Origin: Sulfitobacter sp. W027
GTDB lineage: Bacteria; Pseudomonadota; Alphaproteobacteria; Rhodobacterales; Rhodobacteraceae
NCBI RefSeq assembly: GCF_025143985.1
Contig: NZ_CP083567.1
Span: 242,358 to 306,357 of the forward strand
Length of the DNA: 64,000 nucleotides
Reading direction: 5' to 3'
Position numbers and translations under genes: made by a program. Position 1 is the stretch's first letter; every line of letters begins with the position of its first letter. A model generated the notes under the pieces. The model was not told the DNA's origin. It searched no databases and saw only the letters and a list, made by a program, of their open reading frames with translations. Positions 1 to 8,786 of the stretch are shown one piece after another.

Positions 1-819
1 CAGGAGCCCGGCGCCTTCAAGGTGAGAGGTGCTTCAAACGCGGTGTTCGGGCTCAGCGAGGAGCAGGCGGCCAAAGGTGTGGCGACACATTCCTCTGGCA
101 ACCATGCATCCTGTTTGGCTTATGCCGCTATGAAGCGTGGCATTCCTTGCAACGTGGTTATGCCCCGTACAGCACCTCAGGCAAAAAAGGACACGGTGCG
201 CCGCTATGGCGGGGTCATTACCGAGTGCGAGCCATCGACCAGTTCACGCGAGGCAACCTTTGCCGAGGTGCAGGCAGCGACAGGGGGCGACTTCGTACAT
301 CCTTACAACGATCCCCGAGTGATCGCCGGACAGGGCACGTGTTCGAAAGAATTCATTGAGCAGACAGATGGTCTTGACGCTGTGGTGGCGCCAATTGGGG
401 GCGGTGGCATGGTATCGGGCACCTGCCTTACCCTCGCGACCCTCGCGCCTGAGACGCAAATCATCGCTGCCGAACCTGAACAGGCAGACGACGCCTATCG
501 CAGCTTCAGGGCGGGCCATATCATCGCAGACGATGCCCCCAAGACCATTGCCGACGGGCTTTTGGTCCCGCTCAAGGACCTGACTTGGCATTTCGTCTCA
601 AACCATGTGTCCGAGATCTACACGGCGTCAGAGCAAGAGATCATTGAGGCGATGAAGCTGACGTGGAAGCATCTGCGCGTGGTCATGGAGCCATCCTCTG
701 CTGTGCCGCTCGCGACAGTTCTCAAAAACCCGGAGGCTTTTAAGGGCAAACGCGTGGGTCTGATCATCACGGGCGGCAATGTCGACCTCGACAAGCTGCC
801 ATGGCTGAACGCCGCCTGA
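1..819 (+). CDS. bhcB: beta-hydroxyaspartate dehydratase BhcB (5' end missing)
   Basis: PLP fold-type II dehydratase of the serine/threonine dehydratase family. The family and the next two genes point to BhcB, which converts (2R,3S)-beta-hydroxyaspartate to iminosuccinate in the beta-hydroxyaspartate cycle. The frame is open from base 1. The motif GAFKVRGA carries the PLP lysine at bases 19-21, so about 50-60 N-terminal residues lie outside the window. SSGNHASCLA (substrate/PLP loop) and the glycine-rich phosphate loop GGGGMVSG follow. bhcC begins 35 bp downstream with its own AAGGAG site, so the genes are co-transcribed. Without the neighbours it could be read as a threonine dehydratase or serine racemase; the order B-C-D is what decides. 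Confidence 0.9.
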   Translation, partial: QEPGAFKVRGASNAVFGLSEEQAAKGVATHSSGNHASCLAYAAMKRGIPCNVVMPRTAPQAKKDTVRRYGGVITECEPSTSSREATFAEVQAATGGDFVHPYNDPRVIAGQGTCSKEFIEQTDGLDAVVAPIGGGGMVSGTCLTLATLAPETQIIAAEPEQADDAYRSFRAGHIIADDAPKTIADGLLVPLKDLTWHFVSNHVSEIYTASEQEIIEAMKLTWKHLRVVMEPSSAVPLATVLKNPEAFKGKRVGLIITGGNVDLDKLPWLNAA

Positions 820-854
820 TCTCAAATATTGACTGAAAATGAAGGAGCACGGAC

Positions 855-2018
855 ATGAAAGATATGACCAATCTCGACGAATTCGAAGTGGGCTACGATA
901 TCCCGGCAAAACCGGGCATGGATGAGGCCGACATCCAAACACCGAGCCTTGTGCTCGATCTTGACGCGCTGGAGCGTAATATCAAGAAGATGGGCGACTA
1001 CGCCAAGGAACATGGCATGCGCCATCGAACCCATGGCAAGATGCACAAGTCGGTCGATGTCCAACGGCTTCAGGAAAAGCTCGGCGGTGCATGTGGTGTC
1101 TGCTGTCAAAAAGTCTCAGAGGCCGAAGTCTTTGCGCGGGGCGGCATCAAAGATATCCTCGTCTCGAACCAAGTGCGCGATCCTGCCAAGATCGACCGCC
1201 TCGCCCGTCTGCCCAAGCTGGGCGCACGCACGATCTGTTGCGTTGACGACCTTACCAATGTGGCTGACCTGTCGTCGGCGGCGCAGAAACATGGCACCGA
1301 AATCGAATGTCTTGTCGAAATAGATTGTGGCGCCGGACGCTGCGGTGTGACCACCACGTCTGACGTGGTTAAGATTGCTAAGGCCATCGACGGCGCTGAG
1401 GGTCTTAAGTTTGCTGGCCTGCAGGCTTATCAGGGCGCAATGCAGCACCTCGACAGCTATGACGAACGCAAAGCGAAGATCGATATCGCCGTGGTCATGG
1501 TCAAAGATGCAGTCGATACGTTGAATGCCGAAGGTTTGGAGTGTGACATCGTCGGCGGTGGCGGCACCGGCTCCTACTATTTCGAGTCCAACTCTGGTGT
1601 GTATAACGAATTGCAGTGCGGCTCCTATGCCTTCATGGACGCGGACTATGGGCGCATCCTCGACAAAGACGGCAACCGCATTGACCAAGGTGAATGGGAA
1701 AACGCCTTTTTCATCCTCACCAGCGTGATGAGTCATGCAAAGGCAGACAAAGCGATTGTCGACGCGGGCCTCAAGGCTCAATCCGTCGATAGCGGCTTGC
1801 CAGTGGTCTACGGGCGCAATGATGTCGAATATATCAAGTGTTCGGACGAGCATGGGGTCGTCATGGACCCAAACGGCGCGTTGAAGGTCAACGACAAGCT
1901 GAAGCTGGTTCCGGGCCATTGCGATCCGACCGCCAACGTCCATGATTGGTATGTCGGTGTTCGCAACGGCAAGGTTGAATGCCTCTGGCCAGTTTCGGCG
2001 CGCGGTCACGCCTACTGA
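855..2018 (+). CDS. bhcC: beta-hydroxyaspartate aldolase BhcC
   Basis: 387-residue member of the D-threonine aldolase / alanine-racemase-like fold-type III PLP family. BhcC condenses glyoxylate and glycine to (2R,3S)-beta-hydroxyaspartate, the entry reaction of the cycle. The PLP lysine is expected at K62 in THGKMHKS. The C-terminal PGHCDPT segment is the usual divalent-metal site of D-threonine aldolases, and GGGGTGSYY resembles the phosphate-binding loop. The ATG at 855 has AAGGAG seven bases upstream. It sits between bhcB and bhcD, the published B-C-D order of the cycle. A plain D-threonine or D-3-hydroxyaspartate aldolase is the alternative reading if context is ignored. Confidence 0.92.
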   Translation: MKDMTNLDEFEVGYDIPAKPGMDEADIQTPSLVLDLDALERNIKKMGDYAKEHGMRHRTHGKMHKSVDVQRLQEKLGGACGVCCQKVSEAEVFARGGIKDILVSNQVRDPAKIDRLARLPKLGARTICCVDDLTNVADLSSAAQKHGTEIECLVEIDCGAGRCGVTTTSDVVKIAKAIDGAEGLKFAGLQAYQGAMQHLDSYDERKAKIDIAVVMVKDAVDTLNAEGLECDIVGGGGTGSYYFESNSGVYNELQCGSYAFMDADYGRILDKDGNRIDQGEWENAFFILTSVMSHAKADKAIVDAGLKAQSVDSGLPVVYGRNDVEYIKCSDEHGVVMDPNGALKVNDKLKLVPGHCDPTANVHDWYVGVRNGKVECLWPVSARGHAY

Positions 2019-2066
2019 TCTAGCCTATGTCAGGTAGGGAGGCTGGTTCGCAAAGCGCCAGACAAC

Positions 2067-2107
2067 TGCCCATGTGTCTGCTTTCCTCCCGGCGGGGCAC
2101 ATGGGCA
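2067..2107. repeat. intercistronic stem-loop between bhcC and bhcD
   Basis: Perfect 10-bp inverted repeat TGCCCATGTG (2067-2076) / CACATGGGCA (2098-2107) with a 21-base loop. It lies in the 205-bp gap between bhcC and bhcD and no T-run follows it. It could be a transcript-stability or processing hairpin, a partial terminator that lowers bhcD expression, or a protein-binding site. Confidence 0.55.
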
Positions 2108-2223
2108 AACTCATTTAGAAACGTGTCAGAATGCTCTTATCCGCCGTGATCTTGAGCGCGATGTTCTCAAACCATTTGTGAACCTCTCAGGGACTTCTGA
2201 AACGAAAAGATTTGGAGAGAAAG

Positions 2224-3189
2224 ATGCTGATCGTACCTGAACGTGAGATCGCCAACCTAATGACCCGCGAGGCAGCTTTTGATGCTATCGAGAAAGTCTT
2301 TGCCGCAATGGCCTCCGGCGACGCCTACAATTTCCCTGTCGTACGCGAAGCGATTGGGCACGAAGAGGCGCTTTACGGGTTCAAAGGCGGATTTGATCGC
2401 GCCGGGTTGAGCTTGGGGTTGAAGGCCGGTGGATACTGGCCAAACAATCTGGAAAAACGGGGACTCATCAATCACCAGTCCACCGTATTCTTGTTCGATC
2501 CCGACACCGGCAAGGTCAAAGCGATGGTCGGGGGCAACTTGCTGACCGCGTTGCGTACGGCGGCGGCGTCTTCGGTTTCGATCAAGCACTTGGCGCGCAA
2601 AGACGCGACCGTTATCGGCATGGTAGGGGCCGGTCATCAGGCCACTTTCCAGCTACGGGCCGCATTGGAGCAACGTAAGTTCGAGAAGGTGATCGGGTGG
2701 AACTACCACCCAGAGATGCTGCCCAATATCGAGAAAGTGGCCAATGAGGCAGGGGTTCCGTTTGAATCCGTCGATCTGCCCGGCATGACCGAAGCAGACG
2801 TCATCATCTCGATCACCTCCGCCTTTTCACCGTCGTTGATGGCCGATCACGTCAGCCCCGGAACCCATATCGCATGTATGGGCACCGACACCAAAGGCAA
2901 ACAGGAGGTCGAAGCGGCCTTGCTGGCACGCGCGTCCGTGTTCACCGATGAGGTTGCCCAGTCCGTGAGCATCGGCGAGGCGCAACATGCCATTGCTGAA
3001 GGGCTTATCAAGGACACGGATGTTGCCCAGCTTGGCGCAGTCATCAATGGGACCAATCCGGGTCGCACGTCGGATCATCAAATCACCCTGTTCGACGGGA
3101 CCGGCGTGGGCCTTCAGGACCTCGCGGTGGCGGCCAAAGTCGTTGATTTGGCCGTTGAACAGGGCATCGCAATCGACGTGGACTTCTAA
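2224..3189 (+). CDS. bhcD: iminosuccinate reductase BhcD
   Basis: 321-residue protein of the ornithine cyclodeaminase / mu-crystallin family. In the beta-hydroxyaspartate cycle BhcD reduces iminosuccinate to L-aspartate with NADH. The Rossmann dinucleotide motif GMVGAGHQA lies near residues 132-140, and LGLKAGGYWPNN carries the family's active-site lysine (K67). The ATG at 2224 is preferred over an in-frame TTG at 2212 because GGAGAGAA (2214-2221) lies just upstream as ribosome site and the TTG would put this site inside the gene. It follows bhcC after 205 bp containing a stem-loop. By sequence alone it could be called an ornithine cyclodeaminase; context makes BhcD much likelier. Confidence 0.92.
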   Translation: MLIVPEREIANLMTREAAFDAIEKVFAAMASGDAYNFPVVREAIGHEEALYGFKGGFDRAGLSLGLKAGGYWPNNLEKRGLINHQSTVFLFDPDTGKVKAMVGGNLLTALRTAAASSVSIKHLARKDATVIGMVGAGHQATFQLRAALEQRKFEKVIGWNYHPEMLPNIEKVANEAGVPFESVDLPGMTEADVIISITSAFSPSLMADHVSPGTHIACMGTDTKGKQEVEAALLARASVFTDEVAQSVSIGEAQHAIAEGLIKDTDVAQLGAVINGTNPGRTSDHQITLFDGTGVGLQDLAVAAKVVDLAVEQGIAIDVDF

Positions 3190-3255
3190 GCCGAGACACA
3201 TTGAACTGGCCCAGAAACCGAAAGACTTTCTTTCAGCGCACAAACGGTAGGTTTC

Positions 3256-3762
3256 ATGTTTTTGCCAATATCCCTGCTGTTTGTGGGGGCGGTACTTGTG
3301 TTGAATGGTCTTTGGATGTCTGGGCGCATCTCGGATCGAGAGATTGTTGTCATTAACTTTGCCACAGCGGCAATTACCGCCACAGTCGCCGCTGTGTCAC
3401 TCGTACGCGCCACGACCGGGGATGAAATCCGCTCTGTTGCCCTGACCCTGCTGTTCAGCGCGACCTACCTTTGGGTGGCGGTTAACCGGTTGAATGGAGC
3501 TGATGGCCGGGGTCTGGGCTGGTTCAGCCTGTTTGTCTCTCTTTCCGTGTTGCCTCAGGCCTTTTTAGCCCTCGCCTCTGCGGCGAAATTCATTGATATC
3601 TGGCTGGGCATTTGCTGGCTTACTTGGTCGGGTCTTTGGTTCATGTATTTCGCCACTTTGACGTTGAAGAAACCAGTTCAAGACCAAACAGCAGTTGCCA
3701 CACTCCTAAGCGGCGTGCTGACTGCCTGGCTGCCCGCCCTTTTCCTGATGTACGGAGCTTGA
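3256..3762 (+). CDS. AmiS/UreI family amide/urea channel
   Basis: 168-residue, very hydrophobic protein with about six or seven predicted membrane segments. The N-terminal LLFVGAVLVLNGLWMSGRI and the following DREIVVIN are the signature of the AmiS/UreI family of inner-membrane channels for urea and short amides. It lies 66 bp after bhcD and its TGA ends 2 bp before the next start codon. The purine genes opposite generate urea through ureidoglycolate lyase, so urea passage is a reasonable role. No urease or amidase is in the window, so the substrate is inferred only. Confidence 0.8.
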   Translation: MFLPISLLFVGAVLVLNGLWMSGRISDREIVVINFATAAITATVAAVSLVRATTGDEIRSVALTLLFSATYLWVAVNRLNGADGRGLGWFSLFVSLSVLPQAFLALASAAKFIDIWLGICWLTWSGLWFMYFATLTLKKPVQDQTAVATLLSGVLTAWLPALFLMYGA

Positions 3763-3764
3763 AC

Positions 3765-4763
3765 GTGACCCGCCAGCTAAGTGTCTTTATCAACGGTTTT
3801 GGTCGCATCGGCAGGACTTTGCTGCGCCAGATTTTACAAAATGAGAGCCAGACCGCCGTCAAAGTCGTTGGCATCAACGATATCGCGCCACTCGAAACTT
3901 GCGCGTACCTGCTGCGCTACGACAGTGTTTTCGGCCCTTTGCCTCTCCCAGTAGAAACGGGGGATCGCCAGATGACAATTGGCGGTCGCCCCATCCCCTT
4001 TACCTGCGAACCGGACCTGCGCGCCTTGGATTTACGCGGTGTGGATGTTGTTTTGGAATGCACCGGGAAGGTCAGGGATAGAGATTTTGCAGAAGCAGGC
4101 ATCGACGCTGGGGCGTCGAACATTCTAATCTCCGGCCCGTCCGAGGTCGCCGACAAGACGGTTGTCTTGGGCGCCAATGAACAAGAACTCGGCGATGCGC
4201 GGATCGTGTCAAATGCGTCTTGTACGACCAATGCGATCGCCCCCCTACTCCGCACGATTGATCTAGGGCTCGGAATTTCCAGAGCACATATCACGACCAT
4301 TCATTGCTACACCGGGAGCCAACCGACTGTTGACCAACCCGGTGCCAGTCTTGAAAGAAGCCGTGCTGCCGCTGTCTCAATGGTTCCGACAACAACCAGC
4401 GCGCTTAATCAGATCTTTAACGTATTGCCTGAACTCCATGGCCGGCTCAGCGTCAGCGCCGTACGGGTCCCTTGCATTTCTGTCTCCGCAATCGACGCGA
4501 CGCTCCAGATCTTGGAACAGCCCGACGGCTCATTTGTCGAGTTTCTGCGCGAAGCCTTTGCAGGCTCGACCCTCATTGGCCTGACAGAAGACCCCTGTGT
4601 TTCGACCGATTTTCGGAGCCGCCCTGAATCTCTGGTGATCGCCCTTCCCGAAACGCAATCAATCGAACAGCGCCAGCTTCGCGTCTTTGGATGGTACGAC
4701 AACGAATGGGGCTTCTCGGCGCGCATGCTCGAAATGGCGGAACGCCTCGCAGCGAGACGGTGA
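3765..4763 (+). CDS. glyceraldehyde-3-phosphate dehydrogenase, type I
   Basis: 333 codons starting at GTG 3765, with GGAG at 3754-3757. This start is chosen over an upstream ATG at 3612 because INGFGRIGR then falls at the very N terminus, as in all GAPDHs. SNASCTTN carries the catalytic cysteine (about C153). The conserved histidine follows in the second domain, near HITTIHCYT, and the C terminus has WYDNEWGFS. The aspartate in GINDIAP suits NAD specificity. It oxidises glyceraldehyde-3-phosphate or runs in reverse for gluconeogenesis. Its place at the end of the bhc operon suggests it serves gluconeogenesis from glyoxylate-derived oxaloacetate. An erythrose-4-phosphate dehydrogenase is possible but less likely. 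Confidence 0.88.
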   Translation: MTRQLSVFINGFGRIGRTLLRQILQNESQTAVKVVGINDIAPLETCAYLLRYDSVFGPLPLPVETGDRQMTIGGRPIPFTCEPDLRALDLRGVDVVLECTGKVRDRDFAEAGIDAGASNILISGPSEVADKTVVLGANEQELGDARIVSNASCTTNAIAPLLRTIDLGLGISRAHITTIHCYTGSQPTVDQPGASLERSRAAAVSMVPTTTSALNQIFNVLPELHGRLSVSAVRVPCISVSAIDATLQILEQPDGSFVEFLREAFAGSTLIGLTEDPCVSTDFRSRPESLVIALPETQSIEQRQLRVFGWYDNEWGFSARMLEMAERLAARR

Positions 4764-4813
4764 TCTTGTGAGACTGAAACGGGACCTCAAAGCTTAGGGA
4801 CCCGCTAAAAGAA

Positions 4814-4841
4814 AATGCGACGCTTAGATTTGCGTCGCATT
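4814..4841 (-). terminator. rho-independent terminator of the NCS2 permease operon
   Basis: Perfect 10-bp stem AATGCGACGC (4814-4823) / GCGTCGCATT (4832-4841) with an 8-base loop. On the minus strand the stem is followed by TTTTCTTTT, an intrinsic terminator for the transcript ending at 4886. It lies between convergent genes and may also stop plus-strand read-through from the GAPDH gene. Confidence 0.85.
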
Positions 4842-4885
4842 CCATTTGCTCAATCCGCGATGATTTCTTCACCGCGAAAGCGCCA

Positions 4886-6310
4886 TCAGACGCGGTCACT
4901 CTGCGCGAGTGATCCGCTCCCCTGTCCTGCCATACCGCCAGAAACCTCGTCGGTGGCTTCACCGGAAAGCTCCTCGGGCAGTACCAGATTAAGAACGATG
5001 GCGATGAGGGCCGCAGGCAGGATGCCCGAAGTCCCTAGGACTTTCAGCGTGCCCGGCAGATACTGAAGCGCATCCGGCTCAAGCTGCAGGCCCAGACCAA
5101 GCGACAGGGCGATGGCAAAAATGACCATGTTGCGACGGTTCCAGTTCACATCGGACAGCATCGAGATACCAGCCGCGACCACCATGCCAAACATCACGAT
5201 GACACCACCGCCGAGCACCTCGATCGGGATCGAAGAGATCACCGCACCGATTTTGGGAACAAGTCCGCATATGATCAGAAAAATCGCCCCGATTGTAACG
5301 ACCATTCGGCTCATCACACCCGTCATGGCGATGAGACCTACGTTTTGACTGAACGACGTATTGGGCAGCGCGCCGAACATGCCTGAGATGGCCGTGCCAA
5401 TCCCATCGGCATAGGTCGCCCCTTGGATTTCGCTGTCGCTCGCCTCCCGACCCGCGCCGCCTTTTGTGATCCCGGAAACATCGCCGACAGTTTCGATGGC
5501 AGATACGAAGGACATGGCACAAAAGCCGATGATCGCGGCGACCGAAAATTCGATGCCAAAGTGAAACGGGTTCGGCAGAGCAAAACTTGCCGCTCGACCT
5601 ACGGAGCCAAGGTTGACCTGACCAAGCGCGAAGGCGACCACATAACCAACCAAAAGACCGATCAGAACGGCCGACACAGAAAGCATGCCGCGTGTGAAGA
5701 ACTTCAGGCCGAGGGTCACCAAAATCACGGTACCTGCCATGAACCAGTTGAGCCCAGAGCCGTATTCTTCGGTGCCGATTGCGGGCACACCCCCTGCCGC
5801 ATATTGAACACCGACCTTGACCAGAGCCAGACCAATCATGGTCACGACCAAGCCGGTGACCAGCGGCGGCAGCGCAAAACGAAGTTTACCGATGAAGAGC
5901 CCTAGAAAGGCGTGGAACAGGCCGCCGACGACGATACCCCCCATCAGGACCGCAATTGCGTCCACGCCCTTCCCGGCGACAAGCGGGATCATGATTGGAA
6001 TGAATGCAAAAGATGTCCCCTGCACGATGGGCAAGCGCGCGCCGATTGGACCTACTCCGACCGACTGGAACAGCGTCGCGACGCCTGCGAAGAACATAGA
6101 CATCTGAATCATGTAGATCATTTGCGGAAAGTCAGGGCTGTTAGAGCCAAAGCCGAAACCCGCAGCGCCGCAGACGATGATCGCTGGTGTAACGTTCGAT
6201 ACGAACATCGCCAGTACGTGCTGAATTCCAAGTGGTACCGCTTTTGTTAACGGCGGGGTATAATTTGGATCGCGGAGTTGGTCCGGCGTTCCGATGGATG
6301 CATCAGACAT
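4886..6310 (-). CDS. NCS2 urate/xanthine permease
   Basis: 474-residue transporter of the nucleobase-ascorbate (NCS2/UraA) family with about 13-14 membrane segments. Family marks visible are GIQHVLAMF near the start, ARLPIVQGTSFAF, and the substrate-site region ETVGDVSG followed by ALPNTSFSQNVG. Most members with this C-terminal half carry xanthine or uric acid by proton symport. It is the last gene of the minus-strand operon puuE/uraD - allA - permease. It starts at ATG 6310 with GGGAGGG upstream and ends before the terminator at 4814-4841. Urate or allantoin-precursor uptake fits the neighbours; uracil cannot be ruled out. Confidence 0.85.
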   Translation of the reverse strand: MSDASIGTPDQLRDPNYTPPLTKAVPLGIQHVLAMFVSNVTPAIIVCGAAGFGFGSNSPDFPQMIYMIQMSMFFAGVATLFQSVGVGPIGARLPIVQGTSFAFIPIMIPLVAGKGVDAIAVLMGGIVVGGLFHAFLGLFIGKLRFALPPLVTGLVVTMIGLALVKVGVQYAAGGVPAIGTEEYGSGLNWFMAGTVILVTLGLKFFTRGMLSVSAVLIGLLVGYVVAFALGQVNLGSVGRAASFALPNPFHFGIEFSVAAIIGFCAMSFVSAIETVGDVSGITKGGAGREASDSEIQGATYADGIGTAISGMFGALPNTSFSQNVGLIAMTGVMSRMVVTIGAIFLIICGLVPKIGAVISSIPIEVLGGGVIVMFGMVVAAGISMLSDVNWNRRNMVIFAIALSLGLGLQLEPDALQYLPGTLKVLGTSGILPAALIAIVLNLVLPEELSGEATDEVSGGMAGQGSGSLAQSDRV

Positions 6311-6367
6311 TGTGATTGTCCCTCCCTATTGATGCGTGAGCCGGCTCCTTTTTTGCCGAGTTATTAA

Positions 6368-6850
6368 TTATCGCTCGATGATGAATGGCTCATCGAACCA
6401 ATGTTCTTCCAGATTTGGTCCGTCGCTGACCCGATCGACAACCATGAACAGGCCCGGATCGGCCAGCGGACACAGAACCCCGTGCCAGACGTTGCGCCCG
6501 ATGTTCACCGCCTGCCCTGACCCGGCAATAAAAGCGCGGGGTGCAGCCGGGGCACCGTCCTTATCTTCAGCCAGCACGACGAGGTATTCGCCTTCCTGCA
6601 TTGGCACGAAAGCTTGGCTTCCCAGCGGATGCCGCTCCATCATTTCCATTTTAAAAGGCAGGGAGAACGATGTGGATTGAAAGACACTGACTCCTAGGCG
6701 ACCATCAACGTCAAGGGTCGCACGATCATGAAAACGTCCGCAGCGCCCTTGGTTTATGAGCTTGTCGGGCGTGTCTGACGCCTCAATCAGCTCTGCAAGC
6801 CCTGCGATGGCATCGGAATTAATTTTGGTTGCCGTCAAAACGTTACTCAT
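6368..6850 (-). CDS. allA: ureidoglycolate lyase AllA
   Basis: 160-residue cupin-like protein that splits (S)-ureidoglycolate into glyoxylate and urea, the last step of ureide breakdown. Typical family features are the NQGRCGRFHDRA segment (here INQGRCGRFHD), ERHPLGSQAFVP, a proline/glycine-rich loop, and the GRNVWHGVLCPL segment with the metal-site histidine. Length matches the family (about 160). Its start overlaps the stop of the upstream fusion gene by 4 bp (ATGA), implying translational coupling. Its product glyoxylate is the substrate of the beta-hydroxyaspartate cycle encoded 3 kb away. Confidence 0.92.
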   Translation of the reverse strand: MSNVLTATKINSDAIAGLAELIEASDTPDKLINQGRCGRFHDRATLDVDGRLGVSVFQSTSFSLPFKMEMMERHPLGSQAFVPMQEGEYLVVLAEDKDGAPAAPRAFIAGSGQAVNIGRNVWHGVLCPLADPGLFMVVDRVSDGPNLEEHWFDEPFIIER

Positions 6851-8259
6851 GACGCAAACTTCTCAATGAGGCGCAGCTCTGCGATGCGTTCCACCTGTCG
6901 GCAGGCTTCGGAGAACTCGGTGTCGCGGTCATTGTTGATGCGGCGGTGAAATGCCTCAAGAATGCTCGATTTTGTGTTGTCCTTCACTGCGATGATGAAA
7001 GGAAAGCCGTGCCGTTCTACATATTCCGCATTGAGCTTCTGGAAGGTCTCCCGTTCTTCATCGGTCAATAAATCTAGCCCGGCGCCCTTTTGTTCAAGGG
7101 TACTCTCCTTAGTAAGGCGACCGGCAGCCGCCAGTTTTCCTGCCAAGTCGGGGTGAGCGGTTAGAACCCCCAAACGCTGTTCTTCGGAGGCGCTGCGGAA
7201 TACCCGCGACAGTGCGTTGTGAATGCCAGCAGCATTGTCATGGGTCGCACCAAGCTCGAGATCGAATGCGCCCTCTGCGATCCAAGGGCTGTGTTCGAAC
7301 ATGCCACCAAACTCAGCGACAAAGGTTTCCCTGTCCATTTCAGATGGCGCGGCCCCCTCGGCAGGCGGGTGCAGGCTTGCCCAGTGATCGGCGATCTGTT
7401 CCCGGGTGGCGAACCACACCCCGTCGTGTTTCGCGAAATGATCCAAGGCGCGTTTCAACGCCATTGCACGGCCCGGACGCCCGATGAGACGACAGTGCAA
7501 ACCGATTGAGAGCATCTTGGGTTCGCCTTCGACCCCCTCGGCATAGAGCATGTCGAAACTATCCTTGAGATAGCTCTCAAACTGATCGCCGTTCGTGTAT
7601 CCCGCTTGAATCGCGAAACGCATGTCGTTGCAGTCCATCGTGTAAGGCACGATCAACTGGTTTTTGCCGCCCGCCCGCACCCAGTAAGGCAAATCATCGG
7701 CATAGCTGTCGGCAATATAGGCGAAATCGCCTTCTTCGGCGGCAAGGTCTACGGTATTCATGGAGCAGCGCCCGGTGTACCAGCCGCGTGGGGCCTCCCC
7801 CACCACTTCGGTATGCAGGCGGATTGCCTCGCGGATATGGGCGCGTTCTTCTTGCGGCTCCATATCCTTGTGTTCAATCCATTTCAGGCCATGGCTGGCA
7901 ATCTCCCACCCGGCATCTTTCATCGCCTTGAGTTGCTGAGGCGCCCGCATGAGGGCGGTCGCTACGCCATATACTGTAATCGGCGTGTCCTTCAGCAGGT
8001 TGTGAACGCGCCAAAACCCGGCGCGGCTGCCATACTCATAGATCGATTCCATGTTCCAGTGGCGTTGTCCCGGCCAAGGAGCGGCGCCGGTGATTTCCGA
8101 AAGGAATGCTTCGGACGCGGCATCATCGTGCAGAATGTTGTTCTCGCCACCTTCTTCATAGTTCAGAACAATCTGAACGGCGATTTTCGCGCCATTTGGC
8201 CATTGCGCCGCAGGCACAGTGCCACCATAGCCGGTCATATCTCTTGGGTAACGTTTCAC
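6847..8259 (-). CDS. puuE: bifunctional allantoinase PuuE / OHCU decarboxylase fusion
   Basis: 470 residues in two domains. Residues 1 to about 300 are a PuuE-type, metal-independent allantoinase of the polysaccharide-deacetylase fold (starts KRYPRDMTGYGGTVP; NYEEGGEN; ASHGLKWIEH), which opens allantoin to allantoate. From about residue 308 (DRETFVAEFGGMFEHSPW) to the end is a complete OHCU decarboxylase (UraD) with AHPDLAGKL, STLEQKGAGLD and YVERHGFPFIIAVK; it makes S-allantoin from OHCU. The fusion would channel product from one site to the next. It starts at ATG 8259, divergent to hiuH, and heads the operon with allA and the NCS2 permease. Confidence 0.93.
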   Translation of the reverse strand: MKRYPRDMTGYGGTVPAAQWPNGAKIAVQIVLNYEEGGENNILHDDAASEAFLSEITGAAPWPGQRHWNMESIYEYGSRAGFWRVHNLLKDTPITVYGVATALMRAPQQLKAMKDAGWEIASHGLKWIEHKDMEPQEERAHIREAIRLHTEVVGEAPRGWYTGRCSMNTVDLAAEEGDFAYIADSYADDLPYWVRAGGKNQLIVPYTMDCNDMRFAIQAGYTNGDQFESYLKDSFDMLYAEGVEGEPKMLSIGLHCRLIGRPGRAMALKRALDHFAKHDGVWFATREQIADHWASLHPPAEGAAPSEMDRETFVAEFGGMFEHSPWIAEGAFDLELGATHDNAAGIHNALSRVFRSASEEQRLGVLTAHPDLAGKLAAAGRLTKESTLEQKGAGLDLLTDEERETFQKLNAEYVERHGFPFIIAVKDNTKSSILEAFHRRINNDRDTEFSEACRQVERIAELRLIEKFAS

Positions 8260-8408
8260 GCAAATATTCCTCTTCTTCTAAACCCAGCTTAAACAGTAAA
8301 AATGGGTCTGTTTTTCAAAAAAAATTTAAAGGAGCCTTCTGTTAGTGGGGATTTGTCACGTGAAGGCATTCAGCCTAGAAACGGACAATGTTTTAGGAGA
8401 AGTTTAAA

Positions 8409-8762
8409 ATGGCCGGTTATCTTACGACCCATGTCCTTGACACTGCACTCGGTTGCCCCGCCAAAGGGTTGAAGATTGAATTGTTTCGCATCACGGGTGT
8501 TGAACGGCAATTGTTGAAAACGCTTCAGACGAATGACGACGGGCGTACTGACGAACAGATCCTGCCTGCAGCAGAGTTCGAAGTGGGCGAGTATGAATTG
8601 GTGTTCCACGCGGGCGCCTATCTGGATGCAAATGGCACGCCGCCTGAGGAACCTCGTTTTCTAAACGTCATACCGATCCGCTTCGGGATGTCCGAGCAAT
8701 CGCACTACCACGTGCCCTTGTTGCTGTCTCCTTTCGGATATTCAACATATCGGGGAAGCTGA
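8409..8762 (+). CDS. hiuH: 5-hydroxyisourate hydrolase (transthyretin-like)
   Basis: 117-residue transthyretin-related hydrolase that converts 5-hydroxyisourate, the product of urate oxidation, to OHCU. LTTHVLDTALGCPA at the N terminus, the central NDDGRTDEQIL and the C-terminal tetrapeptide YRGS are diagnostic and distinguish the enzyme from true transthyretins. ATG 8409 has TAGGAGA upstream. The 149-bp space to the divergent puuE gene must hold both promoters. It ends 24 bp from the convergent LysR gene. No signal peptide is seen, so it is cytoplasmic. Confidence 0.95.
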   Translation: MAGYLTTHVLDTALGCPAKGLKIELFRITGVERQLLKTLQTNDDGRTDEQILPAAEFEVGEYELVFHAGAYLDANGTPPEEPRFLNVIPIRFGMSEQSHYHVPLLLSPFGYSTYRGS

Positions 8763-8786
8763 GACTTCCGCCCTCTGATCGCTTGG

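Noticed and set aside
1116..2009. A 297-residue frame antisense to bhcC
   Set aside because: Shadow of a GC-rich coding region; bhcC has cofactor motifs and a ribosome site, the antisense frame has neither.
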